From Nocardia pneumoniae NBRC 100136 (GTDB taxonomy: Bacteria; Actinomycetota; Actinomycetes; Mycobacteriales; Mycobacteriaceae): a DNA stretch of 64,000 nt. Made by a program: the position numbers and the translations under genes. The stretch is taken from contig NZ_BAGF01000058.1 in assembly GCF_000308755.1 (NCBI RefSeq), positions 124,001 to 188,000 of the forward strand, given 5' to 3'. A model generated the notes under the pieces. That model did no database searches. It had not been told where the DNA came from and was given only the letters and a program-made list of their open reading frames with translations. Position 1 is the first letter of the stretch. Each line of letters opens with the position of its first letter. Positions 1 through 8,378 of this stretch are shown piece by piece.

Positions 1-29
1 ACAAGTGCGAGGATGCGGGTCTGACTCAT
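1..29 (-). CDS. 5' end of a leftward gene cut by the window edge
   Basis: Only the first nine complete codons lie in the window, reading M-S-Q-T-R-I-L-A-L, followed by two bases of the next. The ATG is preceded by AGGAG seven bases upstream, so this is a credible gene start. The N-terminus would fit a NAD(P)H-dependent flavin reductase, but that is a guess from a handful of residues. The gene diverges from the TetR regulator at 117 and shares its promoter region, so it is a likely target of that regulator. Confidence 0.5.
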
Positions 30-81
30 GAGAACTCCTGGTGTACTGGATGTGGTGTCCGTCGTGTCACCCCAGACCAAC

Positions 82-95
82 CGGACTGCGGTCCG
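82..95. promoter_or_regulatory. Candidate TetR operator between divergent genes
   Basis: The sequence CGGAC-TGCG-GTCCG is a perfect inverted repeat with 5-bp arms and a 4-bp centre. It lies between the leftward gene starting at 29 and the TetR gene starting at 117, the usual place for an autoregulatory operator. Short GC-rich palindromes occur by chance in such DNA, so support is positional only. Confidence 0.35.
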
Positions 96-116
96 ATTAC
101 TTCCCGCGGAGTCTGC

Positions 117-776
117 GTGAGCGCTGTGAACTACCCCACATTCGACGCACCACCGCCACGCGGGCGCGGCCTGCTCGACGTCGGCGCGCCGCTGCCGGGC
201 ACCACCCAGCCCGCCGAACGCGCCGACGCGGCGCGCAACCGCCAACTGCTGCTGGACGCCGCCCAGCAGTTGGTGCGCGAGCAAGGTGTGGACAGCCTCA
301 CGATGGACGCGCTCGCCAAGCGCGCCGGGGTCGGCAAAGGCACGGTGTTCCGCCGGTTCGGCAGCCGGTCCGGGCTGATGCTCGCGCTGCTGGACCACTC
401 GGATCGAAAGTTCCAAGAGGCGTTCATCTTCGGCCCGCCGCCGCTCGGCCCCGGCGCCCCGCCGGTGGAACGGCTGGTCGCCTTCGGCCGCGCCCGATTG
501 CTGGACATCGAGGTCGCGGGCGAACTGCACCGCGCGGCCGAACTCGGCGAGGCCGGGGACCGCTATTCCGGCGCGCCCTACGGCCTGCTGCGCGCCCATG
601 TCGCGATGCTGCTGCGGCAGGCCGAAGCGCCCGGGGAGGTCCCGCTCATCGCCGACGCGCTCCTGGCGACGCTGGGCGCGCCGCTGGTCATGCACCAGAT
701 GCACGTCCAGGGGTACACCCGCGAGCAGATCGGCGACAACTGGGAGAGCCTCGTTCGGCGCGTTGTCACCCGATGA
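117..776 (+). CDS. TetR/AcrR family transcriptional regulator
   Basis: This 219-residue protein has a disordered N-terminus of about 35 residues followed by a TetR DNA-binding domain (residues about 38-85). The helix-turn-helix reads LTMDALAKRAGVGKGTVFRRF, with the family's typical GVGKGTVFRRFG turn. The C-terminal two thirds would form the helical ligand-binding and dimer domain; its ligand cannot be read from sequence. A GTG start is used, preceded by GCGGAG. It is transcribed away from a gene starting at 29, with a small palindrome between them, suggesting local repression. Its stop lies 22 bases before nadE, so the two may be co-transcribed. Confidence 0.9.
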   Translation: MSAVNYPTFDAPPPRGRGLLDVGAPLPGTTQPAERADAARNRQLLLDAAQQLVREQGVDSLTMDALAKRAGVGKGTVFRRFGSRSGLMLALLDHSDRKFQEAFIFGPPPLGPGAPPVERLVAFGRARLLDIEVAGELHRAAELGEAGDRYSGAPYGLLRAHVAMLLRQAEAPGEVPLIADALLATLGAPLVMHQMHVQGYTREQIGDNWESLVRRVVTR

Positions 777-798
777 GTCGCCAGTAGACTCGGGCGCC

Positions 799-1626
799 AT
801 GCGGAACCTGCGCGAACAGATCATCAGCGAATTGGGCGTCCAGCCCACGATCGAGCCGAAGACCGAAGTGCGGCGGCGGATCGACTTCCTCAAGGATTAT
901 CTGAACGCCACTCCCGCACGAGGTTTCGTCCTCGGGATCAGCGGCGGGCAGGACAGCGCCCTCACCGGCAGGCTCTGCCAGCTCGCGGCCGAAGAGCTGC
1001 GCGCCGACGGCGCGGACGCGACGTTCCTCGCCGTCCGGCTGCCCTACGGGGTCCAGGCCGACGAGGCGGACGCGCGGATCGCGCTGACCTTCATCCAGCC
1101 GGACCGCCAAGTCGTGGTCAACGTCCGTCCCAGCGCGAACGCGGCGGCCGCGGAGGCGGCCACCGCGCTGGGCGTGGACAACCTGCGCGACTTCGTGCGC
1201 GGCAACATCAAGGCGCGCGAACGCATGGTGATCCAGTACGCGCTGGCCGGGCAGGAGAACCTGCTGGTGGTCGGCACCGACCACGCGGCGGAGGCGGTCA
1301 CCGGCTTCTTCACCAAGTACGGCGACGGCGGCGTCGACCTGACCCCGCTGACCGGCCTCACCAAGCGCCAGGGCGCGGCGCTGCTGCAAGAACTGGGTGC
1401 ACCCCCCAGCATCTGGTCCAAGGTCCCCACCGCCGACCTGGAGGACGACCGGCCCGCGCTGCCCGATGAAGAGGCGCTCGGCCTGCGCTACAGCGAGATC
1501 GACGATTACCTCGAGGGCAACGAGGTCAGCGCGGAAGTCGCCGCCAAGATCGAATCCATCTATCTGAACACCCGGCACAAGCGGACCGTTCCGGTGACTC
1601 CGCTCGACACCTGGTGGCAGTCCTAG
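799..1626 (+). CDS. nadE: NH3-dependent NAD(+) synthetase
   Basis: This 275-residue protein catalyses the last step of NAD synthesis, ATP-dependent amidation of deamido-NAD in the cytosol. The PP-loop ATP-binding motif GISGGQDSALTGRL is at about residues 47-60, and the conserved GTDHAAEAVTGFFTKYGDGG segment forms the deamido-NAD/ATP site. The length matches the single-domain bacterial NadE of E. coli type. There is no fused glutaminase domain, so it should use ammonia. The ATG at 799 starts the homologous region; longer in-frame starts upstream overlap the TetR gene and were rejected. It is convergent with moaD. Confidence 0.96.
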   Translation: MRNLREQIISELGVQPTIEPKTEVRRRIDFLKDYLNATPARGFVLGISGGQDSALTGRLCQLAAEELRADGADATFLAVRLPYGVQADEADARIALTFIQPDRQVVVNVRPSANAAAAEAATALGVDNLRDFVRGNIKARERMVIQYALAGQENLLVVGTDHAAEAVTGFFTKYGDGGVDLTPLTGLTKRQGAALLQELGAPPSIWSKVPTADLEDDRPALPDEEALGLRYSEIDDYLEGNEVSAEVAAKIESIYLNTRHKRTVPVTPLDTWWQS

Positions 1627-1650
1627 CGGGACCCCCGGGCCGCGGCGCCC

Positions 1651-1893
1651 TCATCCGCCCGCGAACGGCGGTAGCACGTCGACGCGGGAGCTGAGCGCGG
1701 TCGAAGGGTCGCGGGTGAGTTCGTCGCCGATCAGGTAGGCGCACACCGACAACATCTTGTCCAGGCCGGGGCCGTAGGCGGCGGCCAGGCTGGCGCGCAG
1801 GTCGGCCACCGTGGCGCCGGCCGGAAAGTCCAGGGTCTCGCTGTCCTTGCCGACCGCGTCGGCGATGGCGGCGAAGTAGCGGATCTCAACCAC
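1651..1893 (-). CDS. moaD: Molybdopterin synthase small subunit (MoaD/ThiS fold)
   Basis: This 80-residue ubiquitin-like protein ends in LPPFAGG. The terminal Gly-Gly is where MoaD is adenylated and thiocarboxylated before it gives sulfur to precursor Z (cPMP). The GTG start at 1893 overlaps the moaA stop by eight bases, so translation is probably coupled. Its partner, the large subunit MoaE, is encoded nearby at 5416. The activating enzyme (MoeB/MoeZ) is not in this window. Confidence 0.9.
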   Translation of the reverse strand: MVEIRYFAAIADAVGKDSETLDFPAGATVADLRASLAAAYGPGLDKMLSVCAYLIGDELTRDPSTALSSRVDVLPPFAGG

Positions 1894-2944
1894 CGATGGC
1901 TCCCATCGTCCGCTCCGGCGGGACGAAGCCCTCGGCGTCGATGCCGTGCCCCGCCCACTTGTTCCACATCGCGCCGCGCCAGAGCGTCGCGAGTTCCTCG
2001 TCGTCGGCGCCGGAACGCAGCGCTTGGCGCAGGTCGAACTCCTGATCGCTGAACAGGCAGGACCGCAGCATGCCGTCCGCGGTGAGACGGGTGCGGTCGC
2101 AGGTGTCGCAGAACTTGCGGGTGACCGTCGCGATGACGCCCACGCTGCCCGGCCCGCCGTCGACCAGCCACTTCTCCGCCGGGGCCGACGGATCGGCGCG
2201 CCCGGACTCGGTGAGCTGGAACCGTGCGCCGAGCACGTCGAGCAGTTCGGCCGCGGTGACCATGTTGGCCCTGGCCCACTCGTGGTCGGCGTCCAGCGGC
2301 ATCTCCTCGATGAACCGCAGCTCGCAGCCCTCGTCCAGGCACCAGCGCAGCAGATCCGGCGCACCGGAGAGGGTTTCGCGCATCAGCACGGCGTTGACCT
2401 TGATCGGGGCCAGTCCGGCGTCGCGGGCGGCGCGGATACCGGCGAACACGGATTCGAGCCGATCGCGCCGGGTCAGCTGGTGGAAACCGGCCCGGTCGAC
2501 GGTGTCCAGCGACACGTTCACCCGGCGCAGCCCGGCGGCGGCGAGCCTGCGCGCGCGGTGCTCGAGCCCCACACCGTTGGTCGTCATGGCCAGCGGTACG
2601 TGCGGAACCTCCGCGTGGCAACCGGCGATGATCTGTTCCAGCTCACGGCGCATCAGCGGCTCGCCCCCGGTGAAGCGGACCTCACGCACCCCCAGTTCGC
2701 GCACCGCGAGGCGCACCAGCCGCACGATCTCGTCCACGGTGAGCAGTTCGTGCCGGGGAATCTCCGGCAGCCCCTCCTCCGGCATGCAGTAGGTGCAGCG
2801 CAGCGAGCACTTCTCGGTGATGGAGACGCGCAGGTCTCGGGCGACGCGTCCGAAACGATCCAGCAAATGGGGGGTGTCGGGACGGCCGTCGAGCGAGGGA
2901 CGCCCGGACCGTACGGCGGGAATCCCGATCTCGACCAGAGTCAC
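1886..2944 (-). CDS. moaA: GTP 3',8-cyclase, radical SAM enzyme of Moco synthesis
   Basis: This 352-residue enzyme carries out the first step of molybdenum cofactor synthesis, converting GTP with MoaC into cyclic pyranopterin monophosphate. The radical SAM cluster motif CSLRCTYC (CxxxCxxC) is near residue 46. The C-terminal FeS cluster motif CDTCDRTRLTADGMLRSC is near residue 285. The protein ends in Gly-Gly, as needed for MoaA activity. The adjoining GGEPL and SLDT motifs are standard. It forms an operon with moaD and diverges from moeA across about 185 bases, so both arms of the Moco cluster may share control. Confidence 0.97.
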   Translation of the reverse strand: MTLVEIGIPAVRSGRPSLDGRPDTPHLLDRFGRVARDLRVSITEKCSLRCTYCMPEEGLPEIPRHELLTVDEIVRLVRLAVRELGVREVRFTGGEPLMRRELEQIIAGCHAEVPHVPLAMTTNGVGLEHRARRLAAAGLRRVNVSLDTVDRAGFHQLTRRDRLESVFAGIRAARDAGLAPIKVNAVLMRETLSGAPDLLRWCLDEGCELRFIEEMPLDADHEWARANMVTAAELLDVLGARFQLTESGRADPSAPAEKWLVDGGPGSVGVIATVTRKFCDTCDRTRLTADGMLRSCLFSDQEFDLRQALRSGADDEELATLWRGAMWNKWAGHGIDAEGFVPPERTMGAIGG

Positions 2945-3129
2945 ACGTCCATTATGACCGGCGGGCCCGAATCGTCGGCGGGCGGAAGGCCCATCGACGG
3001 CTCACCGCGGCCGGGTTCCGGCGGTGAGGCTCGCATGTCGACGACCGCGGCGTAGCCGCACGCCGGTCACCGGATCCGCGCTGGCGATGGAAGCGGAAAG
3101 TCCCTGGCATGGAGAGTTAGGCTGACCGC

Positions 3130-4377
3130 ATGAAACCCCGGCCCGCGAGCGTTTCGGCCAGGTCCGTCGACGACTACCGCGACAGCATCGAACAGCTGCT
3201 GCGGCCGCTGGCCGCGCGCGCGGTCGAGTCCGTCGCGGTGTCGCGGGCGCTGGGCAGGCAGCTGGCCGAGGACGTCCGCTCGCCGATCGATCTACCGGTG
3301 TTCCGCAATTCCGCGATGGACGGGTACGCGGTGCGGGCGGAGTCCGTGCTGGTCGCGCCGGTCACGCTGCCGCTTGCCGGGGTGGTCGCCGCCGGCGCTC
3401 CCGGCCGAACGCCGCTGCCGCCCGGCGCGGCCGTGAAGGTGATGACCGGCGCACCGCTGCCGCCCGGATCGGACTGCGTGGTCCCGGTGGAGGACACGCA
3501 CGCCGACGACAACGCGGTGACCATCGAGCGAGGCCGCGGCGCAGGGGAATTCGTGCGCGAACCGGGCACCGACGTCCGAACCGGAGACCTGCTCGTCCGC
3601 GCGGGAACCACGCTCGCGCCCCGGCACGTCGGTGCTCTGGCCGCGGTCGGCCTGCCGACGGTGGCGGTGTTCGGCTCCGTGCGCGCCGCGGTCATCACCA
3701 CCGGCGACGAGTTGGTGGCCGCGGGAACCGCGCTGCGCCCCGGACAGATCTACAACTCCAACGGTGTCGCGTTGGCCGCCGCGCTCGCCGCCAACGGGGT
3801 CGAGGTCGTCTCGGTGGCGCACAGCCCCGACGATCCGGCCCGATTCCGTGCGCTGCTGTCCGCCGCGACCAAGGCGGCCGATGTGGTGTTCACCTCCGGC
3901 GGCGTGTCCAAGGGCGACTTCGAGGTGGTCAAGGATGTGCTCGCGCCGCTCGGCGGACAGTTCGGCTCGGTCGCGATGCAGCCGGGAGGACCGCAGGGGC
4001 TCAGCGTCGTCGACGGGGTGCCGGTGCTCAGTTTCCCGGGCAACCCGGTCAGCACGATGGTGTCGTTCGAAGTGTTCGCCCGCCCGGTCCTGCGCCGCCT
4101 CGCCGGGTTGCCCGAGGTGGACTGTTACGAACTTCCGCTGCTCACCGCCGTGCCGCGCTCCCCGGACGGCAAGCGGCAATTCCTGCGCGGCAAGCTGGTC
4201 CGCGCCCAGTCGGAGGAATCGCGCCCGCTGCACCGGCACCCGAAGGCGGTCGAGGTGGTGTCGGGGCCCGGCTCGCATCTGGTGGCGGGCATGGCCTGGG
4301 CCGACGTGCTGATCGATGTGCCCGCCGAGGTCACCGCGCTGCCCGCGGGCACGCTTGTGCGAGTGTGGTCACTATGA
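3130..4377 (+). CDS. moeA: Molybdopterin molybdenumtransferase
   Basis: This 415-residue protein inserts molybdate into adenylylated molybdopterin. Typical MoeA features are visible: the N-terminal PVFRNSAMDGYAVR segment, TTGDELV near the start of the MPT-binding domain, the TSGGVSKGDFEVVKDVL loop, and SFPGNPVSTMVSFEVF. The C-terminal beta-barrel domain follows. Its stop overlaps the next start as ATGA, so it is translationally coupled to the moaC-moaB fusion. Confidence 0.96.
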   Translation: MKPRPASVSARSVDDYRDSIEQLLRPLAARAVESVAVSRALGRQLAEDVRSPIDLPVFRNSAMDGYAVRAESVLVAPVTLPLAGVVAAGAPGRTPLPPGAAVKVMTGAPLPPGSDCVVPVEDTHADDNAVTIERGRGAGEFVREPGTDVRTGDLLVRAGTTLAPRHVGALAAVGLPTVAVFGSVRAAVITTGDELVAAGTALRPGQIYNSNGVALAAALAANGVEVVSVAHSPDDPARFRALLSAATKAADVVFTSGGVSKGDFEVVKDVLAPLGGQFGSVAMQPGGPQGLSVVDGVPVLSFPGNPVSTMVSFEVFARPVLRRLAGLPEVDCYELPLLTAVPRSPDGKRQFLRGKLVRAQSEESRPLHRHPKAVEVVSGPGSHLVAGMAWADVLIDVPAEVTALPAGTLVRVWSL

Positions 4378-5429
4378 GTGAGCTGTCCCACGTCGACAAG
4401 GAAGGTCGCGCCCGCATGGTCGATGTGAGCGCGAAGAACGACACCACCCGGATCGCCGTCGCCGCGGGCGAGTTGCGCACCACGGCCGAGGTGGTCGCGT
4501 TGGTGCGGGCCGACGATATGCCGAAGGCGGACGTGCTGTCCACCGCGCGCATCGCGGGCATCGCGGGGGCGAAGAAGACCTCGGAACTGATCCCGCTGTG
4601 TCATCAACTGGCGCTCTCGTCGGTGCGGGTGGAGTTCGGCTTCACCGATACCGCCATCACGATCGAGGCCACCGCGAAGACCAAGGGCCCCACCGGCGTC
4701 GAGATGGAGGCGCTCACCGCGGTCGCGGTCGCCGGTCTCACGCTGCACGACATGGTGAAGGCGGTCGATCCGGCGGCGACGCTCACCGACGTGCGGCTGC
4801 TCACCAAAGAGGGCGGCAAGCACGGACATTGGGAGCGCCCGGAAACTCGGGAGCAGTCCGACGCGACGATTGCGCAGCCGGAGGACGAGGACGCCTCGAC
4901 CGATGTGGAGGAGATCTCGGATGACGTCGAGCCGGATCTCGACCTGATCGAGCGCTCGGCCGTGGTGCTGGTCTCCTCCACCGGCGTCGCGGCGGGCACC
5001 CGCGTCGACACCACCGGCCCGGTCCTGGCGGAATGGCTTGCCGGTCGCGGCTTCTCGGTGCGCGGTCCGCTCGTCTACGCCGACGACGATATCGAGTACG
5101 GTCTGGCCGACGCGCTGCGCTTCGAACCCGCGCTGGTGATCAGCACCGGCGGGACCGGCGCCTCCCCCACCGACGGGACCCCCGAAGCCACCCGCGCGCT
5201 GCTGGACCGTGAACTCCCCGGCGTGGCGGAGGCGATCCGGCGGCACGGCGCCGCGAAATTCCCGCTCGCCGCGCTGAGCCGCGGGGTGGCCGGTCTCGCG
5301 GGGCGCTCGGTGATCGTCAACCTGCCCGGATCGCCCGGCGGCGTCAAAGACGGCATCGCGGTGCTGGAACCGCTGCTGGATCATCTGCTCGCACAAGTAG
5401 CCGGAGGTGGAAGTCATGACAACGGCTGA
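4374..5429 (+). CDS. moaC: Bifunctional MoaC-MoaB fusion (cPMP synthase + MPT adenylyltransferase-type domain)
   Basis: This 351-residue protein joins two Moco enzymes. Residues about 1-155 are MoaC, with the conserved KKTSELIPLCHQL and GVEMEALTAV segments; MoaC completes cyclic pyranopterin monophosphate after MoaA. An acidic linker (about 160-190) leads to a MoaB/MogA domain with STGGTGASPTDGTPEAT and VNLPGSPGGVKDGI, the nucleotide and molybdopterin-binding motifs of MPT adenylyltransferases. The start at 4374 overlaps the moeA stop by four bases. Fusions of this kind are known in nocardioform actinomycetes. No separate moaB is seen in the window. Confidence 0.94.
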   Translation: MSELSHVDKEGRARMVDVSAKNDTTRIAVAAGELRTTAEVVALVRADDMPKADVLSTARIAGIAGAKKTSELIPLCHQLALSSVRVEFGFTDTAITIEATAKTKGPTGVEMEALTAVAVAGLTLHDMVKAVDPAATLTDVRLLTKEGGKHGHWERPETREQSDATIAQPEDEDASTDVEEISDDVEPDLDLIERSAVVLVSSTGVAAGTRVDTTGPVLAEWLAGRGFSVRGPLVYADDDIEYGLADALRFEPALVISTGGTGASPTDGTPEATRALLDRELPGVAEAIRRHGAAKFPLAALSRGVAGLAGRSVIVNLPGSPGGVKDGIAVLEPLLDHLLAQVAGGGSHDNG

Positions 5430-5850
5430 GGCCACGGTCCGGCTCGCCCGGATCAGCGACCAGCCGCTCGACCCCGATGAGGTGGAGGCGGCGGTGACCG
5501 GACCGCACTACGGCGGGGTCGTGGTGTTCACCGGAAAGGTCCGCGATCACGATGGCGGACAGGCCGTATCGGCCTTGGAATACTCGGCGCACCCGCAGGC
5601 GGAGCGATTCCTGCACAACCTCTGCGCGGAAGTCGCGGCCTTGCACGGCTTGCCGGTCGCCGCCGTGCACCGCGTCGGCTCGCTCGCCGTCGGCGATCGC
5701 GCGATCGTCGTCGCGGTGGCGGCGGCGCATCGCGGCGAGGCGTTCGCCGTGTGCGCGGAACTGGTCGATCGGATCAAACACGAAGTCCCGATCTGGAAAC
5801 GGCAACTGTTCGCCGACGGCCTGTCCGAATGGGTGAATGCCTGCGGGTGA
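5416..5850 (+). CDS. moaE: Molybdopterin synthase catalytic subunit
   Basis: This 144-residue protein is the large subunit of molybdopterin synthase, which converts cPMP to molybdopterin using sulfur from the MoaD C-terminus. Family landmarks include FTGKVRDHDGG, LEYSAHPQAE, HRVGSLAVGD and the catalytic-lysine segment VPIWKRQLFADG near the C-terminus. The ATG at 5416 is preceded by GGAGG at 5403 and overlaps the fusion gene by 14 bases, so it is the last gene of the moeA operon. Confidence 0.95.
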   Translation: MTTAEATVRLARISDQPLDPDEVEAAVTGPHYGGVVVFTGKVRDHDGGQAVSALEYSAHPQAERFLHNLCAEVAALHGLPVAAVHRVGSLAVGDRAIVVAVAAAHRGEAFAVCAELVDRIKHEVPIWKRQLFADGLSEWVNACG

Positions 5851-5880
5851 CCCGGCCCCGGCCAACGTGACGGCCTGCGC

Positions 5881-6921
5881 TCAGTGCGGCGTGTAGCGCC
5901 AGACGCCGAGCATGCTCTGCGGATCGAGGGGAACCTCGGCGTCGTGCACGGTGTCCCGCAGCCGAGCCAGGGCTGCGTCGGTGTGCAGTCCAGCACCGAT
6001 CAGCACCAGCCGCGCGCCACGGGATTCGCCCCGCGACCAGCTGCCCGGTTCGAAGACGATGTGGCGGCCGACCATGTGCAGGAGGAACTTCCTGCGTTCG
6101 TCGGCCACACCGAACGCGGCGAAGCCCTTGGCCCGGAACAGGCCCGGCGGCGGGTCCTCCAGAAAGCCGATCAGTTTGCGCGGATCCAGCTCGCGCGCAC
6201 TGGTGAACGAGACGCTGGTGTACTCGTCGTGCAGATGACGGTGCTCGGTGTGGTCGTCGCCGTCGTGGTCGTGCTCGGCGAGCAGTTCGTCGAAGCTCAG
6301 TTGTTCGGCCACGCGAGGCGTTTCCCGCAGCGGTTCGTCGAACAGCAGCCCCGGATCGATCCGGCCGTGCGTCGTCGCGTACACCGGCGTGGGACCGACC
6401 AGCGCGGCGACGTCCGCACGCAGCCGGGCCAGCTGCCGCGGGGACACCCGGTCGGCCTTGTTCACCACCACCAGATCCGCCAGCCGCAGGTGCGTGCGCA
6501 GCTCGGGATGGCGTGCGCTGCTGTCCGGGAACTGCTCGGCGTCGACCACTTCGACCAGGCCGCCGTAGCGGATGCGCGGGTTGTCGCTGCCGACGACCAT
6601 CCGGATCAGGTTGCGCGGCTCGGCCAGGCCGCTGGCCTCCACCACGATGACGTCGATCTTGGCGCGCGGCTGCGCGAGACGGGTGAACAACGCGTCCAAC
6701 TCGGTGACGTCGACCGCGCAGCACACGCAGCCGTTGCCCAGCGAGACCATGGCGTCGACCTGCCCCGCGACCAGCATGGAGTCGATGTTGATCGCGCCGA
6801 AGTCGTTGACCACCACGCCGATCCTGGTGCCCCGATTGTTCCGCAGCAGGTGGTTGAGCAGCGTGGTCTTCCCGGAACCGAGAAACCCCGCGACGAGCAC
6901 AACAGGAATCCGGTCAGCCAT
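5881..6921 (-). CDS. CobW/G3E-family metallochaperone GTPase
   Basis: This 346-residue GTPase has the P-loop GFLGSGKTTLLNHLL, the CxCC metal site in GNGCVCCAV that marks the COG0523/CobW branch, and the VNKADR base-specificity motif. A His/Asp-rich stretch (EHDHDGDDHTEHRHLHDE) would bind metal. The CobW C-terminal domain follows. Members hand metals such as zinc or cobalt to client enzymes and are often Zur-regulated. No zinc-box or B12 element was recognised upstream, so the metal is unknown. An in-frame GTG 24 bases upstream is an alternative start. Confidence 0.9.
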   Translation of the reverse strand: MADRIPVVLVAGFLGSGKTTLLNHLLRNNRGTRIGVVVNDFGAINIDSMLVAGQVDAMVSLGNGCVCCAVDVTELDALFTRLAQPRAKIDVIVVEASGLAEPRNLIRMVVGSDNPRIRYGGLVEVVDAEQFPDSSARHPELRTHLRLADLVVVNKADRVSPRQLARLRADVAALVGPTPVYATTHGRIDPGLLFDEPLRETPRVAEQLSFDELLAEHDHDGDDHTEHRHLHDEYTSVSFTSARELDPRKLIGFLEDPPPGLFRAKGFAAFGVADERRKFLLHMVGRHIVFEPGSWSRGESRGARLVLIGAGLHTDAALARLRDTVHDAEVPLDPQSMLGVWRYTPH

Positions 6922-6960
6922 TCCGGTCACCCTACTGCGCGACACGAGGGTGCGAGAAAG

Positions 6961-6998
6961 CCGGACGCCATCCTCGGTGTGACGAGGATGGCGTCCGG
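6961..6998 (-). terminator. Rho-independent-type terminator after the amidase gene
   Basis: CCGGACGCCATCCTCG and its exact complement form a 16-bp perfect stem with a 6-base loop. On the minus strand it is followed by a short T-rich run (GGCTTTCTC). It lies just past the stop of the leftward amidase gene at 7017 and before the cobW-like gene, separating the two units. Confidence 0.8.
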
Positions 6999-7016
6999 TG
7001 GGGTTCGGTGTGCGGA

Positions 7017-8378
7017 CTATTTCGCGGGGCCCAGCAGCATGCCCGCCAGGGTGTAGGCCAGGTTGATCAACTCCGCGCTGACGGCGCTGTCGTCCATGCC
7101 GAGCGATTTCGCCAGCGGCAGCAGCAGCTCGACGATCGAGCCCGGGGTGACGGTGAATCCGGGCACCTGCTGCGAATACGGGCTACTCGGCGACTGACCG
7201 GTGCCCGGCGTGGACTGCGACTGCGGTGTGCCCGGGACCGTCTGACTCTGCGGCGAACCCGGGACCGTCTGACTCTGCGGCGAACCCGGGACCGTCTGAC
7301 TCTGCGGGAAACCCGGAACCGACGGGCTCTGCGGGAAACCCGGAACCGACGGGCTCTGCGGGAAACCCGGAACCGACGGGCTCTGCGGCAGACCCGGAAC
7401 CGACGGGCTCTGCGGCAGACCTGGGATCGTCTGGCCCTGCGGCACGCCTGGGACCGACTGCCCCTGCGGAGTGCCCGGGATCGTCTGCCCCTGCGGCGTG
7501 CTCTGCTCGCCCACCGGACGGTCGGACGCCGTGCCCGGTTGCGGAATGGCTTGCACCGCCGACTGATCCGACGGCGCACCCGCCTGTGGTGTACCGAGCA
7601 GATAGCCGACCAACCCGGTCGTGAGGGCGATCGCGTGTTTCAGCTGGCCTTGCGGCGTCTCGAGCAGCGCCGCGTCCTCGGGATTGGCTCCGTTGCCCAT
7701 CTCCAGGAAAACGAGCGGCACCGCGGTCAGCGCGGGCCCGGCGACATCCTTGCGGGTCTGTAGTCCGTCCGCCACGCCGCCGTAGTTCGCCGAGACGAAC
7801 CCCGCCTGCCGGTACGCGTCGCGCACCGCCTGCGACGCGGCCAGCCCCGCTCCGGACTGGACCTGATTGACGACCGCGTTCGGGATGGGCAGTTCCGGAA
7901 CGATCAGATGAAAGCCGCGGTACTCCGCGGGCGCGCTGTCGGCATGGATGCTGACGGCCACGGCGGCGCCGGATTGCGTCGCCGCGTTCGCCCGCTCATC
8001 GATGCAACCACCCCAGCCCGTGTCGTCCTGGCGGCTCAGCACTACCCGCGCGCCCAGCCCTTCCAGCGCGGTCTTGACCATCTGGCCGACGTTCCAGGTG
8101 ATGGTGTGTTCCGGAACGCCGTTGATCGTGGCCATGCCGGTGGTCTGGCAGTCCTTCGTGCCGCCGCGACCGTCGCTGACCGGTCTGGCAAGGTTTTCGG
8201 AGTGATTCGACCCCTGGTGTCCCGGGTCGAGAAATATGGTTCTGCCTGCGAGTTTGTTCGCCATGTCGGGCGATGCCGGGACAGCCTGCGCGGTGACAGG
8301 GAGCAACCCGGACAACGTCATCGTTACCGCGGCCGTGACGGTGGTACAGATACCGGCCTTGATGATGCTTGGCTTCAT
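7017..8378 (-). CDS. Secreted N-acetylmuramoyl-L-alanine amidase with Pro/Gln repeat tail
   Basis: This 453-residue protein begins with a signal peptide (cleavage near TAQA-VP). An Amidase_3 domain follows (about 45-265), with zinc-ligand motifs FLDPGHQG and SIHADSAP and the catalytic Glu in VFLEMGN. It resembles the mycobacterial Rv3717-type amidase that trims peptidoglycan outside the membrane. Residues about 295-395 are eleven tandem 9-residue units of the pattern P-Q-S/G-x-S/T-V/I-P-G-x, a flexible proline-rich spacer. The final 60 residues form a small hydrophobic-helical end of unknown function. The 27-bp DNA repeats are nearly identical in places, so copy number may vary between strains. 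Confidence 0.93.
   Translation of the reverse strand: MKPSIIKAGICTTVTAAVTMTLSGLLPVTAQAVPASPDMANKLAGRTIFLDPGHQGSNHSENLARPVSDGRGGTKDCQTTGMATINGVPEHTITWNVGQMVKTALEGLGARVVLSRQDDTGWGGCIDERANAATQSGAAVAVSIHADSAPAEYRGFHLIVPELPIPNAVVNQVQSGAGLAASQAVRDAYRQAGFVSANYGGVADGLQTRKDVAGPALTAVPLVFLEMGNGANPEDAALLETPQGQLKHAIALTTGLVGYLLGTPQAGAPSDQSAVQAIPQPGTASDRPVGEQSTPQGQTIPGTPQGQSVPGVPQGQTIPGLPQSPSVPGLPQSPSVPGFPQSPSVPGFPQSPSVPGFPQSQTVPGSPQSQTVPGSPQSQTVPGTPQSQSTPGTGQSPSSPYSQQVPGFTVTPGSIVELLLPLAKSLGMDDSAVSAELINLAYTLAGMLLGPAK
7220..7500 (-). repeat. 27-bp tandem coding repeats inside the amidase gene
   Basis: About eleven direct repeats of 27 bp encode the unit PQSPSVPGF and variants (PQGQTIPGT, PQSQTVPGS). The central copies are nearly identical at the DNA level, which points to recent unequal crossing over or slippage. 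The frame is preserved throughout. Confidence 0.85.

Noticed and set aside
7220..7500. Regularly spaced repeats that could suggest a CRISPR array
   Set aside because: The 27-bp units are contiguous without spacers and encode an in-frame 9-residue repeat in the amidase.
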